Shown here one piece after another: positions 19,545-32,872 of a DNA stretch of 64,000 nucleotides (position 1 is the first letter of the stretch; every line of letters starts with the position of its first letter). Where the stretch lies: positions 79,301 through 143,300 of the forward strand of contig JAGXSU010000108.1 in NCBI GenBank assembly GCA_018333785.1, read 5' to 3'. Origin of the DNA: Methylomicrobium sp. GTDB taxonomy: Bacteria; Pseudomonadota; Gammaproteobacteria; Methylococcales; Methylomonadaceae. The notes under the pieces were generated by a model. That model was not told the DNA's origin, did no database searches, and saw only the letters and a list, made by a program, of their open reading frames with translations. Position numbers and translations under genes: made by a program.

Positions 19545-20441
19545 TTAATTTACCTTTAGCCGAGCATACAGATTGATGATGCGCTCAGCCAATTCTGAAT
19601 GACTCGCGTAAATGACACCGCAATGATTCATATACGTTGAATCAGGGCCATTGAGCGGCAAGGGATTCCCTTCTATATCGCAGGCGACCGCCCCGGCTTC
19701 GCGGAATAAACAGGCCGTTGCCGCATAATCCCAAACGCTGCCGCCGCCCGGCTGGGGCTTGGGGAATTTAAAATAACAGGCTGCCGACTCTTCCAGAACC
19801 TGACAGGCATTCATCGCGGCGCCACCCTGTAATAATAAGACCGATCCGGCATGGCTCAGGTCACCGGCGATGACGTCCAGTTCATTCCGTACCGTATCGA
19901 AAAGTGGAAAATCTGCAAAACTTCTATCGGTTATGAAGGTTAACTTTTGGTCCAGTGCCGGATCGATGGCGTTTAGTTTCAGCGGCTTGCTGTTACAAAA
20001 TGCGCCGTGGCCTTTAATCGCATGGTAAAGCGTTTGTTCAACCGGATCGTATATCACGCCCAAATGCGCTTCGCCATCACGAGAAACCAGCGCGATAGAG
20101 ACGGCATAGCCCGGTATGGATTCGATAAAGGGGAGAGTGCCGTCCAGCGGATCGATGCACCAGAAATAATCTTTTTCCAGTCGTTGACGGTTATCAGGGC
20201 GCTCCTCGGACAACAAGGCGAGGTCAAATCTTTCGCAGGTGGGCAGCAGGATTTGTAAAATAATGTCCTGGCTCAGGTGATCAACTTCTGTCACCACTTG
20301 TGACGCCAGGCTTTCCCCGCCTTGTTTGGTATTGACCGTGATGGGGTGATACGATTTTTCTGCAATCAAGCGCCCGGCTTGATAGGCCGCTGAAATCGCG
20401 CATTGACTGAGCAGGAACAGATCATTGAAGGACAGTTTCAT
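19545..20441 (-). CDS. Inositol monophosphatase-family phosphatase (CysQ-like)
   Basis: A 298-residue Mg-dependent, Li-sensitive-type phosphatase. Metal-binding motifs are present: [17 protein letters not shown] (Glu pair), [10 protein letters not shown] and, near the C-terminus, [13 protein letters not shown]. The family includes inositol-1-phosphatase, fructose-1,6-bisphosphatase-like and 3-prime-phosphoadenosine phosphatase (CysQ) enzymes; the substrate cannot be decided here. Its start codon overlaps the upstream kinase-like gene by 4 bp (ATGA), so a kinase/phosphatase pair acting on one small metabolite is a reasonable guess. Confidence 0.88.
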   Translation of the reverse strand: MKLSFNDLFLLSQCAISAAYQAGRLIAEKSYHPITVNTKQGGESLASQVVTEVDHLSQDIILQILLPTCERFDLALLSEERPDNRQRLEKDYFWCIDPLDGTLPFIESIPGYAVSIALVSRDGEAHLGVIYDPVEQTLYHAIKGHGAFCNSKPLKLNAIDPALDQKLTFITDRSFADFPLFDTVRNELDVIAGDLSHAGSVLLLQGGAAMNACQVLEESAACYFKFPKPQPGGGSVWDYAATACLFREAGAVACDIEGNPLPLNGPDSTYMNHCGVIYASHSELAERIINLYARLKVN

Positions 20442-21433
20442 GCGCTCTCCTGCTCAGCAAGTTGTAAATGCGCGATGACTTCTCGCGCCAATCGCTCGCT
20501 GTAACTGTTGACTTTCCAATGGCCCGGGCTCCAGCCTTTCAGAAAGCGGTGAAAGTCGGTCCATGCGACGGGATACAACTCGCGCCAGTTTTGTTCAACG
20601 GCATCAGAATGTACGCGTTTTTGTCTGGACTTCAAGGCTGTTTTCAGCGCAATGAAGTACAGGTCTAATAGTTGGGTTTCCTTGCGCTGGCATTCTTCTT
20701 CAGTCAGGCAGCTGCCGATAAAGTAGGCGACATCTTTAATGCCGCAACCGCCACCGACATATTGAAAATCAACGGCAGCCACACTTTTGCCGTCGCGTGA
20801 AAAACAAAAATTGGCCAATTTGGCATCTCCATGTACAAAGGTTTGAAAGGGGCTGTTGCTTAATTTCCGGTCGATTGCCCCTGCGGCAGTTTTTAGCGCA
20901 GTATCCTTTAATGCCTGCAATTCATCCGGACGGGTTTCCAAATGCCAATAAGTGCCGGTTGGCCATAAGCCCTCCGGTTTCTCATTCATGAAGGTCGCGT
21001 GAAAGTTTGCCAACCAGACAAGGCAATTGGCTAATTCATTCGCCGTGACGGACGATCGGCGCTCAGGAAACCCGCTGGCATTGAGGTCTTCCAGCACGAT
21101 CAAAACCTCATCGCCATGAGCTTCAAACGCCAAACAGGCGGGCACACGGCAAGTCGAATCGCAATGGCGGCTCCACTGTCCGTACCAGGCTGTTTCAACC
21201 TGGTAAGAATGCATTTTTCTCTGATGCGATAAATCACTGTTCCAGCCGCGGGGATGACGGCCCTGGGTTGATGCCTCGACATGTTTGACGACAACGCTAG
21301 GCAGCCTGCCGCCATTTAATCCATACCGGACGATTTTCCCATAGCCACTCCACAGACTCTGAATAACCCCTATTTCAAACAGCGCATTAGCGCCGGTTGC
21401 CTTAAGGATAATCTCTTGAAAGTGATGATTCAT
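20438..21433 (-). CDS. Aminoglycoside/choline-kinase-like phosphotransferase
   Basis: A protein-kinase-like fold enzyme. [15 protein letters not shown] is the catalytic HGDxxxxN loop, and [12 protein letters not shown] the metal-binding D(F) motif. It resembles ecdysteroid-kinase-like/APH proteins. The track begins at 21487 with a hydrophobic leader; the internal ATG at 21433 (MNHHFQE) starts the conserved part and is preferred, giving 331 residues. It is translationally coupled to the IMPase-like gene. Substrate unknown. Confidence 0.78.
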   Translation of the reverse strand: MNHHFQEIILKATGANALFEIGVIQSLWSGYGKIVRYGLNGGRLPSVVVKHVEASTQGRHPRGWNSDLSHQRKMHSYQVETAWYGQWSRHCDSTCRVPACLAFEAHGDEVLIVLEDLNASGFPERRSSVTANELANCLVWLANFHATFMNEKPEGLWPTGTYWHLETRPDELQALKDTALKTAAGAIDRKLSNSPFQTFVHGDAKLANFCFSRDGKSVAAVDFQYVGGGCGIKDVAYFIGSCLTEEECQRKETQLLDLYFIALKTALKSRQKRVHSDAVEQNWRELYPVAWTDFHRFLKGWSPGHWKVNSYSERLAREVIAHLQLAEQESA

Positions 21434-21621
21434 GATCAGGGGGAATAAGAGGGCAGGAATAACGACTGAAAAATGACATTTGATCATAATTCATGGGGAC
21501 CATAAACATCATTCTAATGGTAAGCGACGATTGTAGACGTTAAAGGCAATGGGAGAGCCGGTATTCAGAAAAGTTTTGGGCGTTATTTTGGGCAAAAAAA
21601 GCTATGTTCTCGTTAGCTGAA

Positions 21622-21790
21622 GTTTCCTCGTTTTTATAGGGGTGTCCAGGCTTGTTAGAGTACTCTGTTTGCATTAATAGTTGCCGTCGTTCCGGCAGGG
21701 ATTAGAAACCTAGAAGACATGGATGGCAATAGCTGTAGCACGTCCTTGTGTCCTGGATCCCGGCAATCCCTGCCGGGATGATGCATCACG
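21622..21790 (+). repeat. Dispersed intergenic repeat, copy 1
   Basis: The stretch GAAGTTTCC...TTTTTATAGGGGTGTCCAGGCTTGTTAGAG...TTTGCATTAATAGTTGCCGTCGTTCCGGCAG recurs almost unchanged at 58740, and its core in reverse orientation at 27980-28055. It ends in a palindrome, CCCGGCAATCCCTGCCGGG. No ORF lies in it, so it is a non-coding dispersed element. With flanks it fills the gap between the kinase-like gene and the terminator at 21912. Confidence 0.75.
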
Positions 21791-21911
21791 CGAACCGTAC
21801 ATTATTCAATGGGTTTACCGGAGCCGTTAGACTGCGCAAGCGGTTCCAGGTCACACCGGTGTGAAAGTCAGATGCTATCCATGGCTTCTGAACCCCAATG
21901 TGGACATAGCC

Positions 21912-21944
21912 AAAAAAAACCGGCGTTATGCCGGTCTTTTTTTT
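21912..21944 (-). terminator. Rho-independent terminator, bidirectional
   Basis: ACCGGC-GTTAT-GCCGGT with an A run before and a T run after, so it works on both strands. It closes the small lysine-rich gene whose stop lies 25 bases away. Confidence 0.88.
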
Positions 21945-21968
21945 GCAGTAGATCAATTCGATGAATCG

Positions 21969-22097
21969 CTAATTGCTTTTAAACAAGTCGTTTGATTTTT
22001 TTGAATCGTTCTTGGATTTTTTCTCAGCCTTCTTTTCTTTCGGACTAAGAGCGGGTTTTTTCTTATCTTCTTTGTTGCTTTTCTGTGCTTTACTCAT
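21969..22097 (-). CDS. Small lysine-rich basic protein
   Basis: A 42-residue ORF beginning MSKAQKSNKEDKKK and ending KKSNDLFKSN; nearly half its residues are Lys, Ser or Asp. AGAGAG precedes the ATG at 22097 and a strong terminator follows, so it is likely a real transcript. The track extends it upstream to 22190 through a hydrophobic leader with no ribosome binding site. The composition suggests a disordered nucleic-acid- or ribosome-associated peptide, but no family is recognised. Confidence 0.6.
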   Translation of the reverse strand: MSKAQKSNKEDKKKPALSPKEKKAEKKSKNDSKKSNDLFKSN

Positions 22098-22210
22098 GGC
22101 TCTCTCTAATTGAAGGCTACTTTCTAAACATCGGCAGACTGATTGCTGGCCGATAATAAATTGGGTAACTATTGAGCAGAGCAACAACACGAGTATGAGG
22201 CACCGGATTG

Positions 22211-22242
22211 GTTGGGTTCGGCTATCGTCTTACCCAATCTAC
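22211..22242 (-). repeat. REP-like palindrome, GTTGGG family
   Basis: On the minus strand GTAGATTGGGTAAGACGATAGCCGAACCCAAC, a GTAG foot followed by an imperfect hairpin around GATAGC. Confidence 0.65.
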
Positions 22243-22341
22243 TGAATAATTAGTCTACTCAAAGCATAGAGACTATCAGGTTTGGCTGTCGGTGCGTTAG
22301 CGCACACAGGCAAAGCCTAAACCTGTGAAACACTCGTTTAG

Positions 22342-22414
22342 CCGTTAGAACCGAGACCTGTCGAAGCGGCCCGGGATTTCCATTCATTTCCTTCGACAGG
22401 CACAGGACTAACGG
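22342..22414. repeat. Long interrupted inverted repeat
   Basis: CCGTTAG...CCTGTCGAAG and CTTCGACAGG...CTAACGG form a two-part stem around a 24-base loop. A second short hairpin, GTGCG-TTAG-CGCAC, sits at 22292-22305. No ORF is present, and together these fill the gap between 22098 and 22457. Possible roles are transcription termination or a repetitive element. Confidence 0.6.
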
Positions 22415-22457
22415 TCAAATTTAAGGGAAGCGGGTCTTGATTTTGAATACAGCGAGC

Positions 22458-23486
22458 CTAAAAAGATTCGGCTCTGCGGATCATATTAAGTGCTTGATCA
22501 TCGGTTTCACAAAGATCCCATTGTGTTTTTAACTGAAGGATTTCCGGTAAAACACTCATGAATGCTTTGAGTAAAAGTGGATCGAAGTGTTGGCCGGCAC
22601 TTTCGTTCATGTAATCCAGGATATTTTCCAGCGGCCAAGCGTCTTTATAAGGCCGGTTCATAGCCAGCGCGTCAAAGACATCGGCAATGGCTACGATGCG
22701 GGCTGATTCAGGAATATTTTCCCGTTCCAAGCCATTAGGATAACCGCTGCCATCCCATTTTTCGTGATGGTTCAGCGCTATTTCTGCTGCCAGTTTGAAA
22801 AGCGGGGCATCGCTTTTGGACAGAATGTCGTAACCGATTTGCGCATGACTTTGCATAATGCGCCATTCGTCTGCATCGAGCTTACCGGGTTTGCGCAAAA
22901 CCTTATCCGGGATGCCGATTTTGCCGGTGTCATGCATCGCCGCCGCCATTTCAAGCAACTCGCATTGTTGTCCGGACCAGCCCAGACTTTTTGCCAGGGC
23001 GCGTGAATAAGCCGCCATACGCCAAATGTGGACGCCGGTGTCGTTGTCGTTGTAATGACCGGCTTCGCCGAGCATGAAGATCGCATCGCGGTGGCTGCGT
23101 TCCAGCTGACTAGAGAGAACCAGCGATAAATGAGTTCTTACCCGTGCGCGAACGATACCGGCAGACACCGGTTTGGTTAAATAATCGACACAGCCGGTCG
23201 CAAAGCCGGCTTCTTCGTTGCCCAGTTCCGAAAGCGAAGTTACAAAAATGACCGGTATGGCTGCCGATGTTGAATTGGCTTTAAGTCTTCGGCACACTTC
23301 ATAGCCATCCATGCCGGGCATTTGAATGTCCAACAAAATCAGGCTGGGGTCATGTTTGCTTACCGCTTCCATAGCTTCTGTGCCATTACGCGCGAACACA
23401 AGCCGATAATCGTCCTTGAGAATTTGGCGTAGCGCAGCAAGATTGGCCGGTTCATCATCGACAACAAGAATCGGTCTATATGGCAT
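22458..23486 (-). CDS. HD-GYP response regulator, c-di-GMP phosphodiesterase (RpfG-like)
   Basis: A receiver domain (residues 1-120; ILVVDDE, phosphoacceptor in LILLDIQMPGMDG, lysine in YLTKPVS) followed by an HD-GYP domain (AAAMHDTGKIGIPDKVL, SHAQIGYDIL, NHHEKWDGSGYPNGL). HD-GYP domains hydrolyse c-di-GMP. The track starts at a TTG at 23498; the ATG at 23486 (MPYRPIL) is preferred and gives 342 residues. It follows the large hybrid kinase on the same strand with an 18-bp gap and is its likely phosphorelay output. Confidence 0.93.
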   Translation of the reverse strand: MPYRPILVVDDEPANLAALRQILKDDYRLVFARNGTEAMEAVSKHDPSLILLDIQMPGMDGYEVCRRLKANSTSAAIPVIFVTSLSELGNEEAGFATGCVDYLTKPVSAGIVRARVRTHLSLVLSSQLERSHRDAIFMLGEAGHYNDNDTGVHIWRMAAYSRALAKSLGWSGQQCELLEMAAAMHDTGKIGIPDKVLRKPGKLDADEWRIMQSHAQIGYDILSKSDAPLFKLAAEIALNHHEKWDGSGYPNGLERENIPESARIVAIADVFDALAMNRPYKDAWPLENILDYMNESAGQHFDPLLLKAFMSVLPEILQLKTQWDLCETDDQALNMIRRAESF

Positions 23487-23504
23487 GGGGGGTATCAATG
23501 AAGG

Positions 23505-26500
23505 TTAACATGGTTGCAATTGCTTAATTAATTCCTGTGTTGAAGTGATAGCGGCCCGAAAATTAAAATCAGCCAGTTGATTTTTGATACGCTTAAAGTC
23601 GGCGTTTGACAATTTTCCTTGTAACTCGGCCAGCAGTGGTTCGGCAAAATCCGGATTATCCTGATTCAAGGCATCAACCAGCTGTTCCAAGTGTTCCCGC
23701 AGTTCGGCACGATCAGCCGGATTTTTGGGATAATGAGCCGGATTTTGGCTGTCATCGATCCCGGTACTTTTATTTTCCCAATGGATTATCGATGCGCACA
23801 CTTGATCGATAGCTTCCTGTAATACCTGCGTTGCTTCAGGGGGCAATTGACCAGCCGCCAGTAAGGCATCAACGTATTGTGCCTGTGCCATCACCACGGG
23901 CAATGACAAATTTCCGGAAACCCCTTTTAACTTGTGCGCCAATGCTTTGGCTGCGGCATGATCGTTTTGGTCCACACATCGCCTGATCTCGCGGCCTGAA
24001 TCGGCATAACGCTCGGCAAATTTGTTCAAATAGGTCAGGAAAACAGACTCACTGCCCCACTGAGTCAGCCCTGTGTCAATATCAATGCCGGGTAAAACTG
24101 AATTTTCCGAGCTAATCGGTATGTCGTGCAATTCGGGCTTAGATTCCTGTGCTTCAGAATAACCACCGGTATGGCGTTGAATTATAGTAATCAGTTGCTC
24201 AACATTAAAGGGTTTGGTCAGGAAATCATTCATACCGGCTTCGTAGGCTGCATCTTTCAGCGATTCGAACGCACCGGCAGTCAATGCGATTACGGGTAAT
24301 TGCTGCAAGCGCTCATCCTGGCGGATCATTTGTGTTGCAGTATAACCGTCCATCACCGGCATTTGTATATCCATCAAAACAATATCCACCGAATCGGGAT
24401 TATTTCTCAACCAGTTAACCGCTTCATCACCGTCATTAGCCGTACTTACAATTGCGCCATCGGCTTCCAGTATAGTGAGAGCTACTTCCCGGTTTATTTC
24501 ACTGTCATCGACAATCAGCACTCGAACTCCCTGGACGCGTAGTTGGTTTTCCGGGGTAACTGTCGATGTTTCAGAAACACAAACCGACTTATCCCGGCTC
24601 AATACGCCGACAACGGAATCCAGGAGCGACGAAGTTATCACCGGCTTGGTAATTATCCTGTCCACAGAGGCTATGCCGGGTTGAGCGAGCAGGGCTTCGT
24701 GTTGATCGGCCGAGACCATCATCAGAATCGGCACGGGTGAGAAATTTTGGCTGAGTTTAATGCGTTGCTGAATGGCTTCCGCCGTAGCCAGGCCATCCTG
24801 GCCGGGCATTTTCCAATCCAGAATGACCACGTCATAAGGATTGCGTTTTCCCCACCGGGCAACAAAACGGGTAAACGCTGTTTCCCCGGAATCCACGACA
24901 TCGGCTTTCCAGCCCAAATTGACGACAGTGTTAGTCAGCGTATCTCTTAACGTCGGACTCGCATCTACCACCAAGACGTCAAGGCCAATCAACGGCGATG
25001 GCATCAGTGACTGGAAGTCCCGCTGAAATGGCAAGACAAACCAGAATTCGCTGCCCTGTCCCTCGACACTGTTGACTTTTAGATCGCCTCCCATTAGCTG
25101 GATCAGATGCTGACATATGGCTAAACCGAGTCCGGTACCGCCAAAGCGGCGACTGATCGAGCTATCGGCCTGAGTGAAGGGTGAAAAGATTTCATGCTGC
25201 TTTTCGGCAGAAATACCAATGCCCGTGTCGCGCACTTCAAAGCGTAAAAAGAGGTTTTGATCATTTTCCGATTCAACCCGGATGCAGAGCTCAACTTCAC
25301 CCTGATCGGTAAATTTGATGGCGTTGCTGACCAGATTAATCAGCACCTGCTGTAAACGCAGGCGGTCGCCGATCAAGCCATCGATGCCTAAAGGGAGTTT
25401 AATGAGTAATTTTATCGCTTTACCGCTGGTAAAACTCGCCATCAATTCTTCGATCTGGTTTACTATTTCTGTCAGCCGGAAAGGCGATGACTCGATTTCA
25501 ATCCGCCCGGCTTCAATTTTAGAAAAATCCAGGATATCGTTGATAATGGTCAGCAAGGATTGACCGGCGTTATGAATCTTTTGCACTAACTGCCGCGTTT
25601 CATCATCCAGGGTACGTTTTTCCAATAAATAACAAAAACCCTGTACAGCATTCATGGGTGTGCGGATTTCGTGACTCATATTGGCCAGAAACGCACTTTT
25701 GACTTGCGACATCCGCTCGGCTTCTTGCTTGGCGGTTTCCAACGCCACTGTCCGTTCTTCTACAAGTTGTTCCAGATGATTGCGGTAGTGAGCCAGTTCA
25801 ATCTCACTTTGTTTACGTTCGGAAATGTCCTGTTTGATAGAAATGTAGTGATGAATCACGCCCTGTTCATCAGATACCGGCGTAATGACTTGTTCTTCGG
25901 TATAAAGGGTGCCGTCCTTGCGGCGATTGATCAGTTCACCTTGCCAGACATGACCGGAAGAGATTGTTTGCCAGAGCGCTTTGAAAAAATCCGGATTTTG
26001 TTTGCCCGAATTGATCAACGGCCCCAGGCGTTGGCCAATGGCTTCGCTGCTGCTATAGCCTGTCAATGAGGTGAATGCCGGGTTGAGCCATTGAACAATG
26101 CCGTGATCGTCTGTGATGATAATGGCATTGGCAGCCGTTTTCAGCGCGCTGCTTTGCAGCAGCAAGGCTTCTTCATTGCGTTTACGCTGGCTTATGTTTC
26201 GGGCTGTGGCGACCCGGTAGATAATTGCATTATTGGTGTCTCGGACACTGACTACCGCGACTTGAACCTCAAAGGACGTACCATTGGCATGGCGGTACAC
26301 CGATTCATATCGGTTTTGCCCTAACTGATCGGCGAGTTGTAAGTATTTAATAATGTCAGCACTGTTTTCAACGGCATATAACGAAGGAACCCACTTCCCG
26401 ACTAAGTCTTTGGGTGAGTCATATCCCAGCATGGCGGCATACGCCGGATTACAGACTACTATGCAATTGCTGACAGGGTCGCTGATAGTAATACCCTGAG

Positions 26501-27686
26501 CGCAATAGTGAAAGGCATCGGCCCAGCGTTGTCGTTCCATTTCCAGGTGTTTTCTTTCGGTAATGTCCTGCACGGTTCCTATAACGCGATAGGATTCGCC
26601 GTTGTGATTGTATTCCAGCCCTCCGTAGCCCAATAACCAGCGATGCTTGCCCCGGCTGTCTACAATCCGGAACTCCAATCCGGCTGGCTTGATAGCCGAT
26701 TGACAGCTGTCCAGCCATTTTTTCATGGTAAAACGGTCATCGGGGTGCAGTAATAGCAGAAATTGATCCACCTTGGGCGAAATGTCTGTTTCCGGTGATA
26801 AGCCAAAAAGCCTGAAGGTTTCATCACTCCAGTCAAATTGCCGGGACTCAATATCGATTACCCAGCTACCGATATGCGCAATCGCTTGCGAATCGGCCAA
26901 TAGCCGCGTTTTTTCAACAAGTCTGTTTTCGATGAGCTTTCGTTCGGTCATGTCGAAATGCGTGCCTATCATGCGTAAGGGTAGGCCATGACTGTTTCGC
27001 TCTACGACCATGCCGCGATCAAGCACCCAGAGATATTCACCCGCATGGTTTTTTACCCGGTGCTCACTTTGATAAAACGGGGTTTCACCGTCAAAATGTT
27101 TTTGGATAGATTTCATCGTTTTTTTGAGGTCGTCCGGATGCACGCGCTTTGACCATTCTTCCAAGCTGTCGGACACTTCCTCTTCACTGAATCCCAGCAT
27201 CGATTTCCAGCGGCTGGAATAAAAGACCTTGCCGCTTCCGATGTTCCAGTCCCAGACACCCTGATTACTACCCTCCAGCGCGAATTGCCAGCGCGCCTCA
27301 CTTTCTTGATTCCTTTTCAGCTGTTTGGCGTTGGCTACTTGTAATGCGATTTGATTTTGCTTCAGTTTTTCAAAGACTAAACTGAACAGAACGCCCATTG
27401 TCGCGAATATAGCAATGGAATAAAGATGGTCAACTTTTTCCAGCAACCAGGATTCGTGATGGGGGATAAAAAAGTAAGTGCCTAAAGCAGAAGCCGCGAT
27501 CGTAGCAATAATGCCACCCCGAATTCCTCCAAGCCATGCACTTAAAAACAAGGCCGGATACATCAGCAACCAGGTCGGAACCGGGATATGGAGCATAAGC
27601 TGCCTCTGCAGCATTGTCGCAATAATAGGAATGATGGCCGCTATTGCCAAGCGAAGGACTTGCTTATCGAGTAACTGCTTGGACAT
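23505..27686 (-). CDS. Membrane hybrid histidine kinase with DUF4118, PAS, two receivers and HPt
   Basis: About 1393 residues. The N-terminal hydrophobic segments (10-115, four-helix DUF4118-like) anchor it. Four PAS/PAC domains follow (about 130-640), then HisKA ([13 protein letters not shown], near 665), the HATPase domain ([25 protein letters not shown]), two receiver domains (VVILDWKMPGQDG and [13 protein letters not shown]) and an HPt domain (KALAHKLKGVSGN). The C-terminal 70 residues form an extra helical segment. All phosphorelay residues appear intact. GAGG seven bases before the ATG at 27686 (MSKQLL) favours it over the track start at 27698. The HD-GYP regulator lies immediately downstream. 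Confidence 0.93.
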   Translation of the reverse strand: MSKQLLDKQVLRLAIAAIIPIIATMLQRQLMLHIPVPTWLLMYPALFLSAWLGGIRGGIIATIAASALGTYFFIPHHESWLLEKVDHLYSIAIFATMGVLFSLVFEKLKQNQIALQVANAKQLKRNQESEARWQFALEGSNQGVWDWNIGSGKVFYSSRWKSMLGFSEEEVSDSLEEWSKRVHPDDLKKTMKSIQKHFDGETPFYQSEHRVKNHAGEYLWVLDRGMVVERNSHGLPLRMIGTHFDMTERKLIENRLVEKTRLLADSQAIAHIGSWVIDIESRQFDWSDETFRLFGLSPETDISPKVDQFLLLLHPDDRFTMKKWLDSCQSAIKPAGLEFRIVDSRGKHRWLLGYGGLEYNHNGESYRVIGTVQDITERKHLEMERQRWADAFHYCAQGITISDPVSNCIVVCNPAYAAMLGYDSPKDLVGKWVPSLYAVENSADIIKYLQLADQLGQNRYESVYRHANGTSFEVQVAVVSVRDTNNAIIYRVATARNISQRKRNEEALLLQSSALKTAANAIIITDDHGIVQWLNPAFTSLTGYSSSEAIGQRLGPLINSGKQNPDFFKALWQTISSGHVWQGELINRRKDGTLYTEEQVITPVSDEQGVIHHYISIKQDISERKQSEIELAHYRNHLEQLVEERTVALETAKQEAERMSQVKSAFLANMSHEIRTPMNAVQGFCYLLEKRTLDDETRQLVQKIHNAGQSLLTIINDILDFSKIEAGRIEIESSPFRLTEIVNQIEELMASFTSGKAIKLLIKLPLGIDGLIGDRLRLQQVLINLVSNAIKFTDQGEVELCIRVESENDQNLFLRFEVRDTGIGISAEKQHEIFSPFTQADSSISRRFGGTGLGLAICQHLIQLMGGDLKVNSVEGQGSEFWFVLPFQRDFQSLMPSPLIGLDVLVVDASPTLRDTLTNTVVNLGWKADVVDSGETAFTRFVARWGKRNPYDVVILDWKMPGQDGLATAEAIQQRIKLSQNFSPVPILMMVSADQHEALLAQPGIASVDRIITKPVITSSLLDSVVGVLSRDKSVCVSETSTVTPENQLRVQGVRVLIVDDSEINREVALTILEADGAIVSTANDGDEAVNWLRNNPDSVDIVLMDIQMPVMDGYTATQMIRQDERLQQLPVIALTAGAFESLKDAAYEAGMNDFLTKPFNVEQLITIIQRHTGGYSEAQESKPELHDIPISSENSVLPGIDIDTGLTQWGSESVFLTYLNKFAERYADSGREIRRCVDQNDHAAAKALAHKLKGVSGNLSLPVVMAQAQYVDALLAAGQLPPEATQVLQEAIDQVCASIIHWENKSTGIDDSQNPAHYPKNPADRAELREHLEQLVDALNQDNPDFAEPLLAELQGKLSNADFKRIKNQLADFNFRAAITSTQELIKQLQPC

Positions 27687-27979
27687 AGTAAGCCTCATTC
27701 AAAAACCAGGGGCAAAGCCTTTCAGGCTATGCCAAATGTGTTAATAGGTCTGCATGACACAGTTAGACCGGATCATGCGGATTAGTTTGCGTCTGTTTAA
27801 CAAATAGCAGAATCGTTGGAGCCGGGCATGGCCCGCTCCTACTTCCAAACTGGCAAGTAGTTACAAAGATAGTTTGATTTGAGTTTTTATTACAGTCAAA
27901 GAGTGGGGTTAAACGCGAATTAGTCGATTGCGCTGAGGCGAGCCTTGTAAAAGTAGATGTGTTTGCACTGTTCGCATGA

Positions 27980-28055
27980 AGCGTCATCCCTGCCGGAAAG
28001 ACGGCGACTATTAATGCAAACACAGTTCCCTAACACGTCTGGACACCCCTATAAA
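27980..28055 (-). repeat. Dispersed intergenic repeat, copy 2 (core only, reverse orientation)
   Basis: The reverse complement reads ATAGGGGTGTCCAGACGTGTTAGG...TTTGCATTAATAGTCGCCGTC...CCGGCAGGGATGACGC, matching the cores at 21640 and 58757. The rest of the 27687-28210 gap shows no convincing gene; the track ORF 27763-28023 runs through this repeat. Confidence 0.75.
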
Positions 28056-28210
28056 ATCTGATAAACCTTAGAGGTGTGATAAATGCGTTGAATTTTTTAG
28101 CGTCAAAACAACATTGCTTTATCTGTTAGGGTGTTGCAATTGGTCACTATGTACTAAGCTTTGTTTTCAATAAAACCGTTCAGCGCCAGCATTAACCTGG
28201 AAGGATATCT

Positions 28211-29110
28211 ATGACAGACCAAAAGCCAATGATACTGGTTGTTGACGATGAAGAAATTTGTCTTGCCCAGATAAGTATTTATTTGAAGGAGCTGGATTAT
28301 AAAATTGTTACGGCAACTAACGGGCAGGACGCTCTGGATCTTTTGAAAGCAAGTCCATATGATTATGGCCTGGTCATTTTGGATAAATTCATGGAGGGAA
28401 TGAACGGTATTGAAGTATTAACGGAAATCAAAGACGATCCCGACTTACGGATTTTACCGGTGATTATGCAAACGGCGGATACAGCGCCGGAGAAAATATT
28501 GGAAGGCATTCGCGCGGGCGCTTATTACTACTTGACCAAGCCGTTTTCAGCCGAGAAATTGCTTTCCGTCGTCGACAATGCCTTGAGTCTTTACCGGGAC
28601 ACACGGCTTGCGCGAGAGCAGTTGACGCATCTTAAAGAGAGTTTAAACCGGGTCGATGAACTATCGCTCAGTTTTCGCAGCCGACATGAAGCGCGCGAGA
28701 TGACGGCTTTGCTGTCCTGTGCCGGTAACCTGAATATGGCTCAGGAAATGGGTTTGATGGAATTGCTGTTGAACGCCGTTGAACACGGCAATCTTGCCAT
28801 CACCTATGATGAAAAATCGCAATTGATCAGAGACAACCAATTGGAGGCAGAGATCAACCGGCGTCTTGATCTTCCCGAATATGCGGACAAAATCGTAACC
28901 GTCAAATTCAAGCGTAACTGCAAAAATTTAACCTTCATCATTGCCGACCAAGGCTCAGGTTTTAATTGGGAGCCTTATCTGGATATGCAACTTGACCGCA
29001 TTAATGACAATCACGGACGCGGTATCGCGATGGCTAAAAACATGTCGTTTAATGAATTGCAATATCAAGGTGACGGCAATGTTGTTCATGCTACTATCGT
29101 GATCCATTAA
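28211..29110 (+). CDS. Response regulator with RsbW-like serine kinase/ATPase output domain
   Basis: A 299-residue protein. The receiver (residues 5-125) has LVVDDEE, phosphoacceptor LVILDKFMEGMNG and YYLTKPFS. After a linker helix, residues 165-299 form an anti-sigma-factor-kinase-type ATPase (N-box MELLLNAVEHGN, FIIADQGSGFNWEPY, NDNHGRGIAMAKNM). This architecture occurs in partner-switching or stress-type two-component outputs. GGAAGGAT precedes the ATG. It lies beside a second hybrid kinase on the same strand, which may phosphorylate it. Confidence 0.88.
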   Translation: MTDQKPMILVVDDEEICLAQISIYLKELDYKIVTATNGQDALDLLKASPYDYGLVILDKFMEGMNGIEVLTEIKDDPDLRILPVIMQTADTAPEKILEGIRAGAYYYLTKPFSAEKLLSVVDNALSLYRDTRLAREQLTHLKESLNRVDELSLSFRSRHEAREMTALLSCAGNLNMAQEMGLMELLLNAVEHGNLAITYDEKSQLIRDNQLEAEINRRLDLPEYADKIVTVKFKRNCKNLTFIIADQGSGFNWEPYLDMQLDRINDNHGRGIAMAKNMSFNELQYQGDGNVVHATIVIH

Positions 29111-29252
29111 TTACAGGCTTTGCCGGTTGTTTTTTATCCTGAGAGGGACGGTTTCCGACGTCTCTTCTTTTTCAATACGTCTATTCAGTGGTCGGCTTAT
29201 GTTGGCTTCTATAATCATTTCATGACAGAACCAAAGCTGTCACTGAGCGAAA

Positions 29253-32449
<3,197 letters not shown>

Positions 32450-32453
<4 letters not shown>

Positions 32454-32856
32454 GGCGGTTTCGCGCCAGCAAACCGCCAAGGCCGAAGTATCACCTTATC
32501 GAAAAAATAAACCAGCTCCGAAATAAAACCCTCGCCTGGAAAAGTTCGTGCGAGGCTTGGTTATGTGGCTTCGATTTGGTGGATTGCCTGACGGCGAATC
32601 CACCCTACGGCTTCACATTTTTCATCGTTATCCAGAAAGTAGGGCGGTTTCGCGCCAGCAAACCGCCACGGCCGAAGTATCACCTTGCCGGAAAAATAAA
32701 CCAGCCCCGAAATAAAACCCTCGCCTGGAAAAGTCCGGGAGAGGCTTGATTATGTGGCTTCGATTTGGTGGATTGCCTGACGGCGAATCCACCCTACGGC
32801 TTCACATTTTCCATCGTTATCCAGAAGGTAGGGCGGTTTCGCGCCAGCAAACCGCC
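32450..32856 (+). repeat. REP/iREP tandem array A
   Basis: Three GTAGGGCGGTTT...AAACCGCC units (32450, 32639, 32828) alternate with two inverted GGTGGATT...AATCCACCCTAC units (32578-32608, 32767-32797) at a 189-bp period. Between them sits a further hairpin of the type CCCTCGCC-TGGAAAAGTC-GGGCGAGG. This is a BIME-like structure with GTAG feet facing outward. Confidence 0.92.
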
Positions 32857-32872
32857 ATGACCGAAGTATCAC

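Noticed and set aside
27763-28023. 86-residue minus-strand ORF
   Set aside because: Overlaps the dispersed repeat and has no ribosome binding site.
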